Source of the DNA: Clostridia bacterium
Lineage (GTDB): Bacteria > Bacillota > Clostridia > Oscillospirales > Acutalibacteraceae
Assembly (NCBI GenBank): GCA_017429345.1
Contig: JAFRPB010000115.1
Location: 1 to 64,000, forward strand
Length of the DNA stretch: 64,000 nt
Direction of reading: 5' to 3'
Of the stretch, positions 33,503-42,289 are shown in pieces. How positions within the stretch are numbered: the first letter of the stretch is position 1; each line of letters opens with the position of its first letter. A program made the position numbers and the translations under genes. A model generated the notes under the pieces. The model made no database searches. It saw only the letters and a list, made by a program, of their open reading frames with translations, and was not told the DNA's origin.

Positions 33503-35536
33503 ATGAAACGCTTTCTCTGCCTGCTGCTCTGCGCCGCGCTTCTGACGGGCGGGCTTTGCGTTTCTCTGTCCGGCTGCACCCGAACGCCGTCGGCGCCGCC
33601 CTTCTGCGTGCTCGCCGTATCCGGCAACCGACGTACCCGCCTGACGCCCCGGTTCGATCAGAAGACCGGCGAATATCTCCTGTTTCTGCCCGAGGGAGTC
33701 GACCGCGGCGCTCTGACGGTCGACTGTGAAAAAGAGATCCTGATCGACGGCCGCGACCCCGCCGACAGCGGGACGGCCGGGCTGTTTACGGATACGGACG
33801 CGCACACGCTGTCCGTCGGAAAGAAAGAATACCCCCTGCGGGTGATCGGGACCGGCGACGTCCCCGCCGTATTCATTCAGACCGAATCCGGCTCTCTGGA
33901 TCATATCCATCGGGATAAGGAAAACAAAGAGGCCGCCCGGATCACGGTGATCGAAGACGGCAAAGTCACGCTGGACGGATCAAAGCTCGCCCACATCAAG
34001 GGGCGGGGCAACATGACGTGGAAAAACGAAAAAAAGCCGTACAATATAAAATTTGAAGAAAAAACCGCGCTTCTGGGCATGAATGCCGCGAAAAAATGGG
34101 CGCTTCTCGCCGACGCGGATCCGATGAGCTGCATCGCCGAGCCGGTCCTTTTCGGCCTCGCGCGGCAGACGGATCTTGCCTATACCCCCGAAAGCCGTCA
34201 CGCCGCGCTGTTTGTCAACGGGGAATATCTCGGCCTGTACCGCGTCAGCGAAAGAGTGCAGGTGGGGAAAAACAGACTGGATATCGACGATCTCGATAAA
34301 GCGAACGAAAAGGCGAACCCGCAGACGGATCTTTCCGCTCTGCCGAAAAAAAAGACCCTGCGCAGCGGCGAAGAAGGCTCCGGCGGCGACGTTCTGCAGC
34401 CGGGAGAGCGGCTGTGGTCTGAGGGGCTGCGCGATCCCGCAGATATCTCCGGCGGATACCTGCTCGAATTCGAATCAAGGGCAAGAGAAGCCGCGTTTTC
34501 GACCTCCCGCGGGCTGATCTTATCCCTGCGGTCGCCGGAATACGCCTCCCGCGGGGAGATCGACCTGATCGCGGATCTGTATCAGCGCGCCGAGGACGCG
34601 CTGTATTCCGAAGACGGATACAACGATCGGGGGGAACACTGGTCGGAGCTGTTCGACGTCGCCTCCTTTGCTTATCTGTATCTTCTTCAGGAATTCGGGG
34701 TCTGCGGCGAGGCGGAAAACTACGGCAGCACCTTTATTTACAAACCCGCGGGGGAAGACAGATTCTACGCGGGTCCCGTCTGGGACATGGGCAACGCCTG
34801 GTCGCTCTCCGAGCTGCCCGGGCTGCCCGTCCCGATCGAAAACGGCGGATTCCGATATACGAGCGCCATGACGGACTACGTGCAGCGCACCGACGCCGCC
34901 GGCAGGGTCACGTCCCTGGGGAGCATTCCCTCCTTTTTCAACGCGATGTTCCGCCGCGAGGAATTCCGCATCGCCGCGGCGGAGCGCTGGACGGCGCTGT
35001 CGGAGCCCGTCTCGAAGCTGCCGGACGCCGCCCGGGACCTGTTCGGCGCCCTGTCCTCCGCCATCGAGGCGGACGCGCGCCGATGGCAAACCGGCGAAGA
35101 GACCGGGGAGCTGCCGGCCGTACAGATCAGAAAACAATTCTCCGACCGGCTCGCCGTGATGCGCCGCCGGACCGACGCGCTGAACAAAGCATTTACGGAG
35201 GATGCGGCGGTATTGTATTATGACGCGAACGGCGGCGAAGGCGCGATGTCGCATCCGCAGTTTCTGCACATCGGCGATACCGCGACGCTTTCGACCTCCC
35301 GGATCGAAAATACGAACCAGACCGATCTTGTCAAAAAACTGCTTGAGTCCTCCGGGATGCCCTTTTTCCTCTCCGGTTTTTATTACGCGACGATCACCCC
35401 GCCCTCGCAGGAATATGAATTCGCCGGGTGGAACACAAAGCCCGACGGCAGCGGCGATATGTATCAGCCGGGAGAATCTTTCACCGTGACGCAGGCGACG
35501 GCCGTGCTCTGGGCGCAGTGGGCGCCGAAAGGATAA
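33503..35536 (+). CDS. CotH-kinase family lipoprotein 2
   Basis: The 677-residue lipoprotein (lipobox Cys25) has the same plan as its neighbour: beta domain, CotH kinase domain (IKGRGNMTWKNEKKPYNIK, LFVNGEYLGLYRVSERVQV) and C-terminal Listeria-Bacteroides repeat. In place of the DHDAGN motif of copy 1 it has CGEAENYGS, while GPVWDMGN is close to canonical, so activity may be reduced or altered. Its leader and several internal blocks are nearly identical in DNA to copy 3. It starts 24 nt after copy 1 with GGAGG and its stop overlaps a possible start of the next gene. Confidence 0.85.
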   Translation: MKRFLCLLLCAALLTGGLCVSLSGCTRTPSAPPFCVLAVSGNRRTRLTPRFDQKTGEYLLFLPEGVDRGALTVDCEKEILIDGRDPADSGTAGLFTDTDAHTLSVGKKEYPLRVIGTGDVPAVFIQTESGSLDHIHRDKENKEAARITVIEDGKVTLDGSKLAHIKGRGNMTWKNEKKPYNIKFEEKTALLGMNAAKKWALLADADPMSCIAEPVLFGLARQTDLAYTPESRHAALFVNGEYLGLYRVSERVQVGKNRLDIDDLDKANEKANPQTDLSALPKKKTLRSGEEGSGGDVLQPGERLWSEGLRDPADISGGYLLEFESRAREAAFSTSRGLILSLRSPEYASRGEIDLIADLYQRAEDALYSEDGYNDRGEHWSELFDVASFAYLYLLQEFGVCGEAENYGSTFIYKPAGEDRFYAGPVWDMGNAWSLSELPGLPVPIENGGFRYTSAMTDYVQRTDAAGRVTSLGSIPSFFNAMFRREEFRIAAAERWTALSEPVSKLPDAARDLFGALSSAIEADARRWQTGEETGELPAVQIRKQFSDRLAVMRRRTDALNKAFTEDAAVLYYDANGGEGAMSHPQFLHIGDTATLSTSRIENTNQTDLVKKLLESSGMPFFLSGFYYATITPPSQEYEFAGWNTKPDGSGDMYQPGESFTVTQATAVLWAQWAPKG

Positions 35537-35574
35537 TGAATGCGGGATCCCCCCGTCGGAAAGGATGTTGCACC

Positions 35575-37350
35575 GTGATCAAAAAGCTTCGGTTCACCGG
35601 GACGGATTATTTTGCCGTCGCGGTATTCCTGATATTCGCGGCGGTGCTGGCGACAGGCCTCTCTTTTTGGGACTTCGGATCCGACGAACCGTTCTATTAT
35701 GCGATGGCAGGCAGGTTCGCACACGGCGACAGAGCCTTTGTCGACGACTGGGATCTGACGCAGACGTATACGATCTTTCTGCTTCTGCCCTATCGCATCT
35801 TCACCCGGCTCGCAGGAGGCACGGACGGCATTATATTATTTATGCGATATCTGTTCCTCGCTGCGGACCTCGGCTGTTACTGGTTGCTGTATCTGTCCAT
35901 GCGCAGGCATATGTCCTATTGGAGCGTTCCCGCGGCGACGCTTTTCTGTCTTGATTTTCTTGCCCCGGCGCTGAGCTATTTCAATCTTTGTATTTTCTTC
36001 TTAATGCCCGTCAGCCTGCTTTTTATTCTCCAAAGAAAAAAACCGTCCCGCGCAAGGCTTGTTTTCATCGGGATCCTGTTCTCCTGCGCAGTGCTCTGCG
36101 AACCGATGCTGGCGGCGGCGTATCTTTTTTTCAGCGTTCTTGCCGCGGTACGGACCGCAGGGAAGCAGCGCGGGCGCGATATTTTTTCGTCATATGCCTT
36201 TCTCCTTGACAGAACGAATTGGCTCTGGATCACCGTGGGGATCGCTCTGAGCGCCGCGGCATACCTTTGTTATATCCAGGCGACGAGCGGCATACAGAAT
36301 ATCCTCCGTCTGCTGCCGGACATTTTTTCAAGCAAAGAATTCAAAACGAGCTGGTACGGCAGCAACGGCAACCCTGAGAAACTGCGTTCAACGATCGGGA
36401 CGTTCTCCCCCGTCGGCCTGGGCGGACTGCTGGCCGCGGATCTTGCCTGTCTGTTTTTCGGCAGAAGGATAAGGGAAAGAAAAGCTCTGCGATCCGGCGT
36501 TTTCGTCTCTGCCTTGTTTTTCCTGGCGTTTTGTTATATCTATATGATTCTGAACTATGAGAATATCTTTCTCTATGCCATCAGCCTGCCGATCATTCTC
36601 TTCGGCGTCGTTTGCCGGGCGCTCTGCGAGGAAAAAAACGCGCGGATGTCCGCGCTTCTGGCTTTCTCGCTCATCTGTTCTCTGCCCGTGGATTATATGT
36701 CGATCTGCCGGATCGGATTTGCCGGAAGGCTGATATATTTTCCGACGCTTTATTACGCGGTCCGGCTGTTCCGGGAACTGCGATGCGCCGAGGCGGAAAA
36801 GCCGAAACAGGTCCGACGGCTCCTGGGCGCCGCGCGCGGTGTGCCCTGCGTATGTGTCGCCCTTGTGCTGCTGGTGTTTTTTTCTTCATTCGGATTAAAT
36901 CTGATCGGATCTGCCGGCAGCGCGACGGAGATCACACGGGGGCCGTACAAAGGACTGAAGTGCTCGCCGGAAAACGCTTCGCGCTATGAAGACTCTTTAT
37001 CGGATCTTGATATGATCGGAGATTCCCCGGTCGAACCGTTTTACAATGACGGGAAGCTGAGTCTCGCATATTTATACCTGGACCGGCCTGCCGCGATGTT
37101 TTCCGTCTATTATCACGCTCCGGATGCGACCGACAGAGCGATCCGTTACTGGGAAGTGTTTCCCGAGCGCCGTCCCGCCTATATATACGTATCACTGTAT
37201 AAATCCAGCATGGACGAAGAGGGAGATCTCGAGCAGCGGCTTCGGTTTTTGTCTTCGATCTGTGATTTTGACCGGATAAACGGCAAAGCGGGATATATTC
37301 TGCGGATCACCGGCTGGAAGATCCCCTCTTTGCAGGAAGACCCGACCTGA
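35575..37350 (+). CDS. Polytopic membrane protein, GT-C glycosyltransferase-like
   Basis: About 591 residues with roughly ten membrane helices. After the first helix comes FWDFGSDEPFYYAMAGRFAH, which carries a DE pair in the first outer loop as in GT-C enzymes (ArnT/PMT type), followed by a mostly non-membrane C-terminal domain. It could transfer a lipid-linked sugar outside the membrane; the donor and acceptor are unknown. I prefer GTG at 35575 because AAAGGA precedes it; an ATG at 35536 overlapping the previous stop is the alternative. It sits between two CotH lipoproteins. Confidence 0.6.
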   Translation: MIKKLRFTGTDYFAVAVFLIFAAVLATGLSFWDFGSDEPFYYAMAGRFAHGDRAFVDDWDLTQTYTIFLLLPYRIFTRLAGGTDGIILFMRYLFLAADLGCYWLLYLSMRRHMSYWSVPAATLFCLDFLAPALSYFNLCIFFLMPVSLLFILQRKKPSRARLVFIGILFSCAVLCEPMLAAAYLFFSVLAAVRTAGKQRGRDIFSSYAFLLDRTNWLWITVGIALSAAAYLCYIQATSGIQNILRLLPDIFSSKEFKTSWYGSNGNPEKLRSTIGTFSPVGLGGLLAADLACLFFGRRIRERKALRSGVFVSALFFLAFCYIYMILNYENIFLYAISLPIILFGVVCRALCEEKNARMSALLAFSLICSLPVDYMSICRIGFAGRLIYFPTLYYAVRLFRELRCAEAEKPKQVRRLLGAARGVPCVCVALVLLVFFSSFGLNLIGSAGSATEITRGPYKGLKCSPENASRYEDSLSDLDMIGDSPVEPFYNDGKLSLAYLYLDRPAAMFSVYYHAPDATDRAIRYWEVFPERRPAYIYVSLYKSSMDEEGDLEQRLRFLSSICDFDRINGKAGYILRITGWKIPSLQEDPT

Positions 37351-37404
37351 TCACACAAACAGGGAATTTCGACTTTATAAAAACCGCTGCGCCGGTTTCC
37401 GAAA

Positions 37405-37460
37405 CCGACGACCGTGCTCCGGGCGCAGCGGAAGAAAAAACAGATCACACAAGGGAACCT
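37405..37460 (+). pseudogene. Relic of a cotH-like 3' end
   Basis: The stretch around 37411-37458 matches the last codons and the 3' flank of cotH copy 1 (33433-33486), including ACGACCGTGCTC, GGGCGCAGCGGAAGAAAAAA and CAGATCACACAA. The visible differences are transitions, and the stop codon TAG is CAG here. No open frame continues upstream from it. It looks like the remains of a further CotH gene removed by recombination. The rest of the gap 37351-37632 holds no gene. Confidence 0.65.
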
Positions 37461-37632
37461 CTGAATATTCGACGCATTCAGATCGCGAAAAGATTTTTTC
37501 GTCAGACGAAACAAAAAGCGGAGTTGATACTTTGTGTATTGACGAGCATTTTTGTAAAGCAAGACGAAAAAAGATCAAGTAAGATGACTGTGAGAGAATT
37601 TTCAGAGTTGACCGCGATACGGAGGGATCCTT

Positions 37633-39660
37633 ATGAAACGCTTTCTCTGCCTGCTGCTCTGCGCCGCGCTTCTGACGGGCGGGCTTTGCGTTCCTCTGTC
37701 CGGCTGCACCCGAACGCCGTCGGAACCGCCCTTCGGCGTGCTTGCGTTTGCGGGCAGCGAAAGTACGCTGATCCGTCTGTGGTTCAGCGAGGCGGAAAAC
37801 GTTTATTATCTGTTCCTGCCGGCGGATGCGGACCGCAGCGCGCTGACGGTCGTCTGCGACGGATCCGTCGCGGTCGACGGCGTCGAGCTGACCGACGGAC
37901 AGCAAACGGATATCTTTGCGGAGAAAGATCTGTTTTTCGCCGAGATCGGCAAAAGAAAGCTCGAGATACGCATCGAGCAGACCGGAAACATCCCCGCCGT
38001 TTTTATTCGGACGGCTTCCGGTTCGCTCGACGCGATCCACGCGGACAAGGAGCATAAAGAAACCGCCGAAATGACCGTGGTCGAAGACGGAGCCGTTACG
38101 CTGAGCAGCGCAAAGCTGGCGCACATAAAAGGCAGAGGCAACACAACGTGGGAAAATGAAAAAAAGCCGTACAATATAAAATTTGAGGAAAAAACCGCGC
38201 GTCTGGGCATGAACGCCGCAAAGAAATGGGCGCTTCTCGCCGACGCGGATCCGATGAGCTGCATCGCCGAGCCGGTCCTTTTCGGTCTCGCGCGGCAGAC
38301 GGATCTTGCCTATACCCCCGAAAGCCGTCACGCCGCGCTGTTTGTCAACGGGGAATATCTCGGCCTGTACCGCGTCAGCGAAAAGGTGCAGGTGGGAAAA
38401 AACAGACTGGATATCGACGATCTCGATAAAGCGAACGAAAAGGCGAACCCGCAGACGGATCTCTCCGCGCTGCCAAAGAAAAAGTCCCTGCGCGGCGGCA
38501 AGGAAGGCGCCGTCGGCGACTATCTGCTGCCGGGAGAGCGGCTCTGGTCGGAGGGTCTGCGCGATCCCGCAGATATCTCCGGCGGATACCTGCTCGAATT
38601 CGAAACAAAAATGGGGGACGCTTCATTCTGCACTTCCCGCGCGGTATGGCTGTCGGCGCATTCACCGGAATACGCCTCCCGCGGGGAGATCGACCTGATC
38701 GCGGATCTGTATCAGCGCGCCGAGGACGCGCTGTATTCCGAAGACGGATATAACGATCGGGGGGAACACTGGTCGGATCTTTTCGACGTCGCCTCCTTCG
38801 TCGATCTATATCTCCTGCAGGAGTTCGGCATGTACAGCGAGGGAGAGAACTCCAGCAGCACTTATATATACAAACCGGCGGGAGAAGACAAGTTTTACGC
38901 CGGTCCTGTCTGGGACGCGGGCGCTTCCTGGCTGTTCGCCGAGCTTCCCGATCTGCCTGTCACGATCAAAAACGACGCGTTCCGCTACGCGAGCTCTCTG
39001 ATATATTATATGCTGATCCCCGACGATACCGGCACAGAGAAATGTGCAGTAAGTATCCCGTCCTTCTTTAATGCAATGTTCCGCCACGAGGAGTTCCGCA
39101 CCGCCGCGGCAAAGCGCTGGGCGGCGCTGTCGGAGCCCGTCTCGAAGCTGCCGGACGCCGCCCGGGACCTGTTCGGCGCCCTGGCCTCCGCCATCGAGGC
39201 GGACGCGCGCCGATGGAACACCGGCGAAGAGACCGGGGAGATGCCGGCCGTACAGATCAGAAAACAATTCGCCGATCGGCTCGCCGTGATGCGCCGCCGG
39301 ACCGACGCGCTGAACAAAGCCTTCACAGAGGACGCGGCGGTATTGTATTATGACGCGAACGGCGGGAAAGGCGCGATGTCGCATCCGCAATTCCTGCATA
39401 TCGGGGAGGAAGCAGCCGTTTCACATGCACAGATCGGAAGCCGATCACAGGCAGAAATAACAGAATCGGTGCTGTCTTTCGAGATACCGATCTATCTGAT
39501 CGACTTCTATGATTCAACGATCATCCCGCCCTCCAAGGAATACGAATTCGTCGGGTGGAACACAAAGCCCGACGGCAGCGGCGATATGTATCAGCCCGGC
39601 GACGAATTCACCGTGACGCAGGCGACGACCGTGCTGTACGCGCAGTGGAAGAACAGATGA
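37633..39660 (+). CDS. CotH-kinase family lipoprotein 3
   Basis: The 675-residue lipoprotein (Cys25) has a leader identical in the first 20 residues to copy 2. Its N-terminal beta domain is closer to copy 1 (YYLFLPADADRSALTVVCDG; FIRTASGSLDAIHADKEHKE), and its kinase domain is again nearly identical to copy 2. The position of the DHDAGN motif reads YSEGENSSS and GPVWDAGA replaces GPVWDFN, so the acidic and Asn residues are partly lost. A Listeria-Bacteroides repeat closes the protein. The mosaic pattern indicates gene conversion. A heptamer array starts immediately at its stop codon. Confidence 0.85.
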   Translation: MKRFLCLLLCAALLTGGLCVPLSGCTRTPSEPPFGVLAFAGSESTLIRLWFSEAENVYYLFLPADADRSALTVVCDGSVAVDGVELTDGQQTDIFAEKDLFFAEIGKRKLEIRIEQTGNIPAVFIRTASGSLDAIHADKEHKETAEMTVVEDGAVTLSSAKLAHIKGRGNTTWENEKKPYNIKFEEKTARLGMNAAKKWALLADADPMSCIAEPVLFGLARQTDLAYTPESRHAALFVNGEYLGLYRVSEKVQVGKNRLDIDDLDKANEKANPQTDLSALPKKKSLRGGKEGAVGDYLLPGERLWSEGLRDPADISGGYLLEFETKMGDASFCTSRAVWLSAHSPEYASRGEIDLIADLYQRAEDALYSEDGYNDRGEHWSDLFDVASFVDLYLLQEFGMYSEGENSSSTYIYKPAGEDKFYAGPVWDAGASWLFAELPDLPVTIKNDAFRYASSLIYYMLIPDDTGTEKCAVSIPSFFNAMFRHEEFRTAAAKRWAALSEPVSKLPDAARDLFGALASAIEADARRWNTGEETGEMPAVQIRKQFADRLAVMRRRTDALNKAFTEDAAVLYYDANGGKGAMSHPQFLHIGEEAAVSHAQIGSRSQAEITESVLSFEIPIYLIDFYDSTIIPPSKEYEFVGWNTKPDGSGDMYQPGDEFTVTQATTVLYAQWKNR

Positions 39661-39755
39661 GAAAAGTGAAAAGTGAAAAGTGAAATGTGAGAAGTGAAAT
39701 GTGAAATGTGAGAAGTGAAATGTGAAATGTGAGAAGTGAGAAGTGAACAGGTGAA
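39661..39755. repeat. Heptamer word array GARAWGT at the cotH3 stop codon
   Basis: Twelve consecutive 7-nt units (GAAAAGT, GAAATGT or GAGAAGT) run from 39661 to 39744, then two GTGAACAG-like units follow. The array begins at the first base after the TGA stop. No spacers are present, so it is not a CRISPR. Confidence 0.85.
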
Positions 39756-39787
39756 CAGAAGAAAGAGCCCCTGATCAACAGACGGCT

Positions 39788-39828
39788 CCGGCGGCGCGGA
39801 AAGATTTCCGCGCCGCCGGTTTTGTTGT
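39788..39828 (+). terminator. Terminator downstream of the cotH cluster
   Basis: CCGGCGGCGCGGAAA pairs with TTTCCGCGCCGCCGG and is followed by TTTTGTTGT. Confidence 0.8.
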
Positions 39829-39972
39829 CTGCACTCGCATGTATGTTTTTTCACACTTTTGCAACAATATTGTCACATTCCGCAGGCGGAGAGCCTATAT
39901 AATAGAATCAGATCATTGCGGGGTCATTTTAACAGGATCCTGACAGGATCCCGCGCAGAAAGGAGCTATTCT

Positions 39973-41856
39973 ATGAAAAAGATCATTTCCGTTCTTCTCG
40001 CGTGCGTGATGTGCCTGTCGGCGCTGACGCTCGCCGCCGGAGCCGAGGACGCGGAGGAGCCTCCCACCGTGGTCGTTTCTGCGAACGCCTCCGCCGTGGA
40101 ATCCTACGCGGCGCGGACGCTGCAGGGGTATCTCGCCCGGATCACCGGGACGGACGTTCCGCTCGTCACCGACGCGGACGCGTCGGGGGAAAACGAGATC
40201 GTCGTCGGCGCGACTTCGCGGCGGGCGATCGACGTCTCCGGTCTGCCGGACGGCGGCTACCGCATTATCAGCGAAAACGGCACGGTCTATATCGCGGGCA
40301 GCGGTTCCCGCGGCAACATCTACGGCGTGTTCGGCTTCCTTGAGAAATACTGCGGCTGTCACTGGTACGCCGCGGATGAATTCGTGATCCCCGAGGGCGC
40401 GGTCATCGTGCCCGACGGCGTCGATTATACCTATAAACCCTTCTTCGAATACACCGAGACCGACTGGCTCAGCCCGCGCAATACGGAATACTCCCTTGCG
40501 AACGGTCTGAACGGCAACAGCTACCGCTGGCTCTCCCCCGAGCAGGGCGGCAACGTCTGCTATATTTCGGGCTTCTGCCACACGCTGACCACGCAGTTCT
40601 GCGCGGAAGGGACGTATTTTGCGGAGCATCCCGAATATTACGCCCTTGTTGACGGCGAGCGTCAGCCAACGCAGCTTTGTCTTACGAATCCCGATGTGCT
40701 GCAGATCGTGACGAACGAAGTGCTCTCGCTTGCCGCGAGCCGTTACGATCCCTCGCAGGCGGTGCAGATCATCTCGCTCACGCAGGACGACAATCAGAAA
40801 TACTGCACCTGCGACAGATGCAAGGCTCTTGCCGCGGAATGCGGCGGCGCGCAGTCCGGCGTCATGCTGACCTTTATCAACAACGTCGCCCGCGCGGTCA
40901 AGGCGGCGGGTTACGACAATATCGCGATCGACACCTTCGCGTATCAGTACACCCGCAAGGCGCCGAAAAACGTCGTGCCCGACGATAACGTGATCGTCCG
41001 CCTGTGCTCCATCGAGTGCTGCTTCGGGCACGCGCTCGCCGATCCCGCCTGCGCGCAGAACGTCGATTTCATGAACGACCTCTCCGACTGGGGCAAGATC
41101 TGCAGCCGCATCTACGTCTGGGACTACGCGACCAACTACAGCCAGACGCTCAATCCCTTCGCGGATTTCGAGGTGCTGCAGAAGAATATGCAGACCTTCT
41201 ATGAAAACGGCGTCAAGGGCATGTACGTCGAGGGCGCGTATTACGTCGGCGCGGTCAACGGCGAGTTCGCCGACCTGCGCAGCTACATGATTTCGAAATT
41301 CATGCAGGATCCCTACTGCGATTACGACGAGGTCGTCAACGGCTTCCTCGCGGCGTATTACGGCGGCGGCTGGCAGAGCATCCGCGAATTCATCGACCTG
41401 ATCTGCGACAAATGCGTCACAAAGACCCGTCATATGGGCATCTATCAGGCGCCGCAGGAATCCCTGCCCGCGATGACGCTGAAGGATATTTCGGACGCCG
41501 ACGAAATGTGGCTGAACGCAAAGGAGAACGCGGGCAGCGAAAAGGCGCTCGCGCGCGTGGAGCGCAGCGAGATCTGCTGGCGCTTCTGGAAAGCGAACAA
41601 CAATAAGGGCGAATTCGCGTTCACGAAAGGCTTTGTCAAAGTCCTCGACGCGCGCGAGCAGCTTTACAACGACCTGGTCGAAAACGGCGTCACGATCCTC
41701 GGCGAGGGCGGCAACCGCGCCCTGACGACCGAGCGTCAGCAGTATCTGCTCACGCCGCCGCGCGAGTGGGACGATGAGCGCATCGGCAACGTCTTCGTGC
41801 GCTGGCTCGCCCCGCTGCTGCTGTGGATGTATCAGATGTGTAAGGACAGAGCGTAA
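39973..41856 (+). CDS. Secreted DUF4838-domain protein, glycoside hydrolase-like
   Basis: The 627-residue protein has a signal peptide (1-24) and an N-terminal GH-N-like domain (VVVSANASAVESYAARTLQG; SGSRGNIYGVFGFLEKYCGC HW when read continuously). The catalytic-type DUF4838 barrel follows, with ISLTQDDNQKYCTCDRCKAL and ERSEICWRFWKA. This family is found with glycan-degrading loci, and its N-terminal fold matches the alpha-glucuronidase/hexosaminidase N-domain; the substrate is unknown. The CxCxxC cluster is typical of the family. The ATG at 39973 follows AAAGGAGCT. A TATAAT near 39897 may belong to its promoter. The stop codon lies in the stem of a 20-bp hairpin. Confidence 0.8.
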   Translation: MKKIISVLLACVMCLSALTLAAGAEDAEEPPTVVVSANASAVESYAARTLQGYLARITGTDVPLVTDADASGENEIVVGATSRRAIDVSGLPDGGYRIISENGTVYIAGSGSRGNIYGVFGFLEKYCGCHWYAADEFVIPEGAVIVPDGVDYTYKPFFEYTETDWLSPRNTEYSLANGLNGNSYRWLSPEQGGNVCYISGFCHTLTTQFCAEGTYFAEHPEYYALVDGERQPTQLCLTNPDVLQIVTNEVLSLAASRYDPSQAVQIISLTQDDNQKYCTCDRCKALAAECGGAQSGVMLTFINNVARAVKAAGYDNIAIDTFAYQYTRKAPKNVVPDDNVIVRLCSIECCFGHALADPACAQNVDFMNDLSDWGKICSRIYVWDYATNYSQTLNPFADFEVLQKNMQTFYENGVKGMYVEGAYYVGAVNGEFADLRSYMISKFMQDPYCDYDEVVNGFLAAYYGGGWQSIREFIDLICDKCVTKTRHMGIYQAPQESLPAMTLKDISDADEMWLNAKENAGSEKALARVERSEICWRFWKANNNKGEFAFTKGFVKVLDAREQLYNDLVENGVTILGEGGNRALTTERQQYLLTPPREWDDERIGNVFVRWLAPLLLWMYQMCKDRA

Positions 41857-41895
41857 ATATTGAATGAACGGCAAGGCCGTTCATTCAATATTTAC
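41853..41895. terminator. 20-bp perfect hairpin at the DUF4838 stop codon
   Basis: GTAAATATTGAATGAACGGC (41853-41872) pairs perfectly with its complement at 41876-41895 around an AAG loop. The TAA stop of the upstream gene is inside the first arm. No T-run follows, so termination efficiency is uncertain. Confidence 0.7.
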
Positions 41896-41896
41896 C

Positions 41897-42243
<347 letters not shown>

Positions 42244-42289
42244 TTGAGAGGTCGAAGACCTCGATAGACCAACCACCCTCCCCACTTTT

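Noticed and set aside
31715-33910. Minus-strand open frame of about 730 codons opposite cotH1 and cotH2
   Set aside because: It crosses two genuine lipoprotein genes and the space between them; its translation is Arg/Gly-rich with no recognisable domain and no ribosome site.
39661-39755. Possible CRISPR array
   Set aside because: Units are contiguous heptamers with no spacers, and no cas gene is in the window. The same applies to the 9-nt array at 47685-47756.
39913-41874. Minus-strand open frame of about 650 codons opposite the DUF4838 gene
   Set aside because: Shadow of a GC-rich gene; the plus-strand protein has a signal peptide, ribosome site and conserved family motifs.
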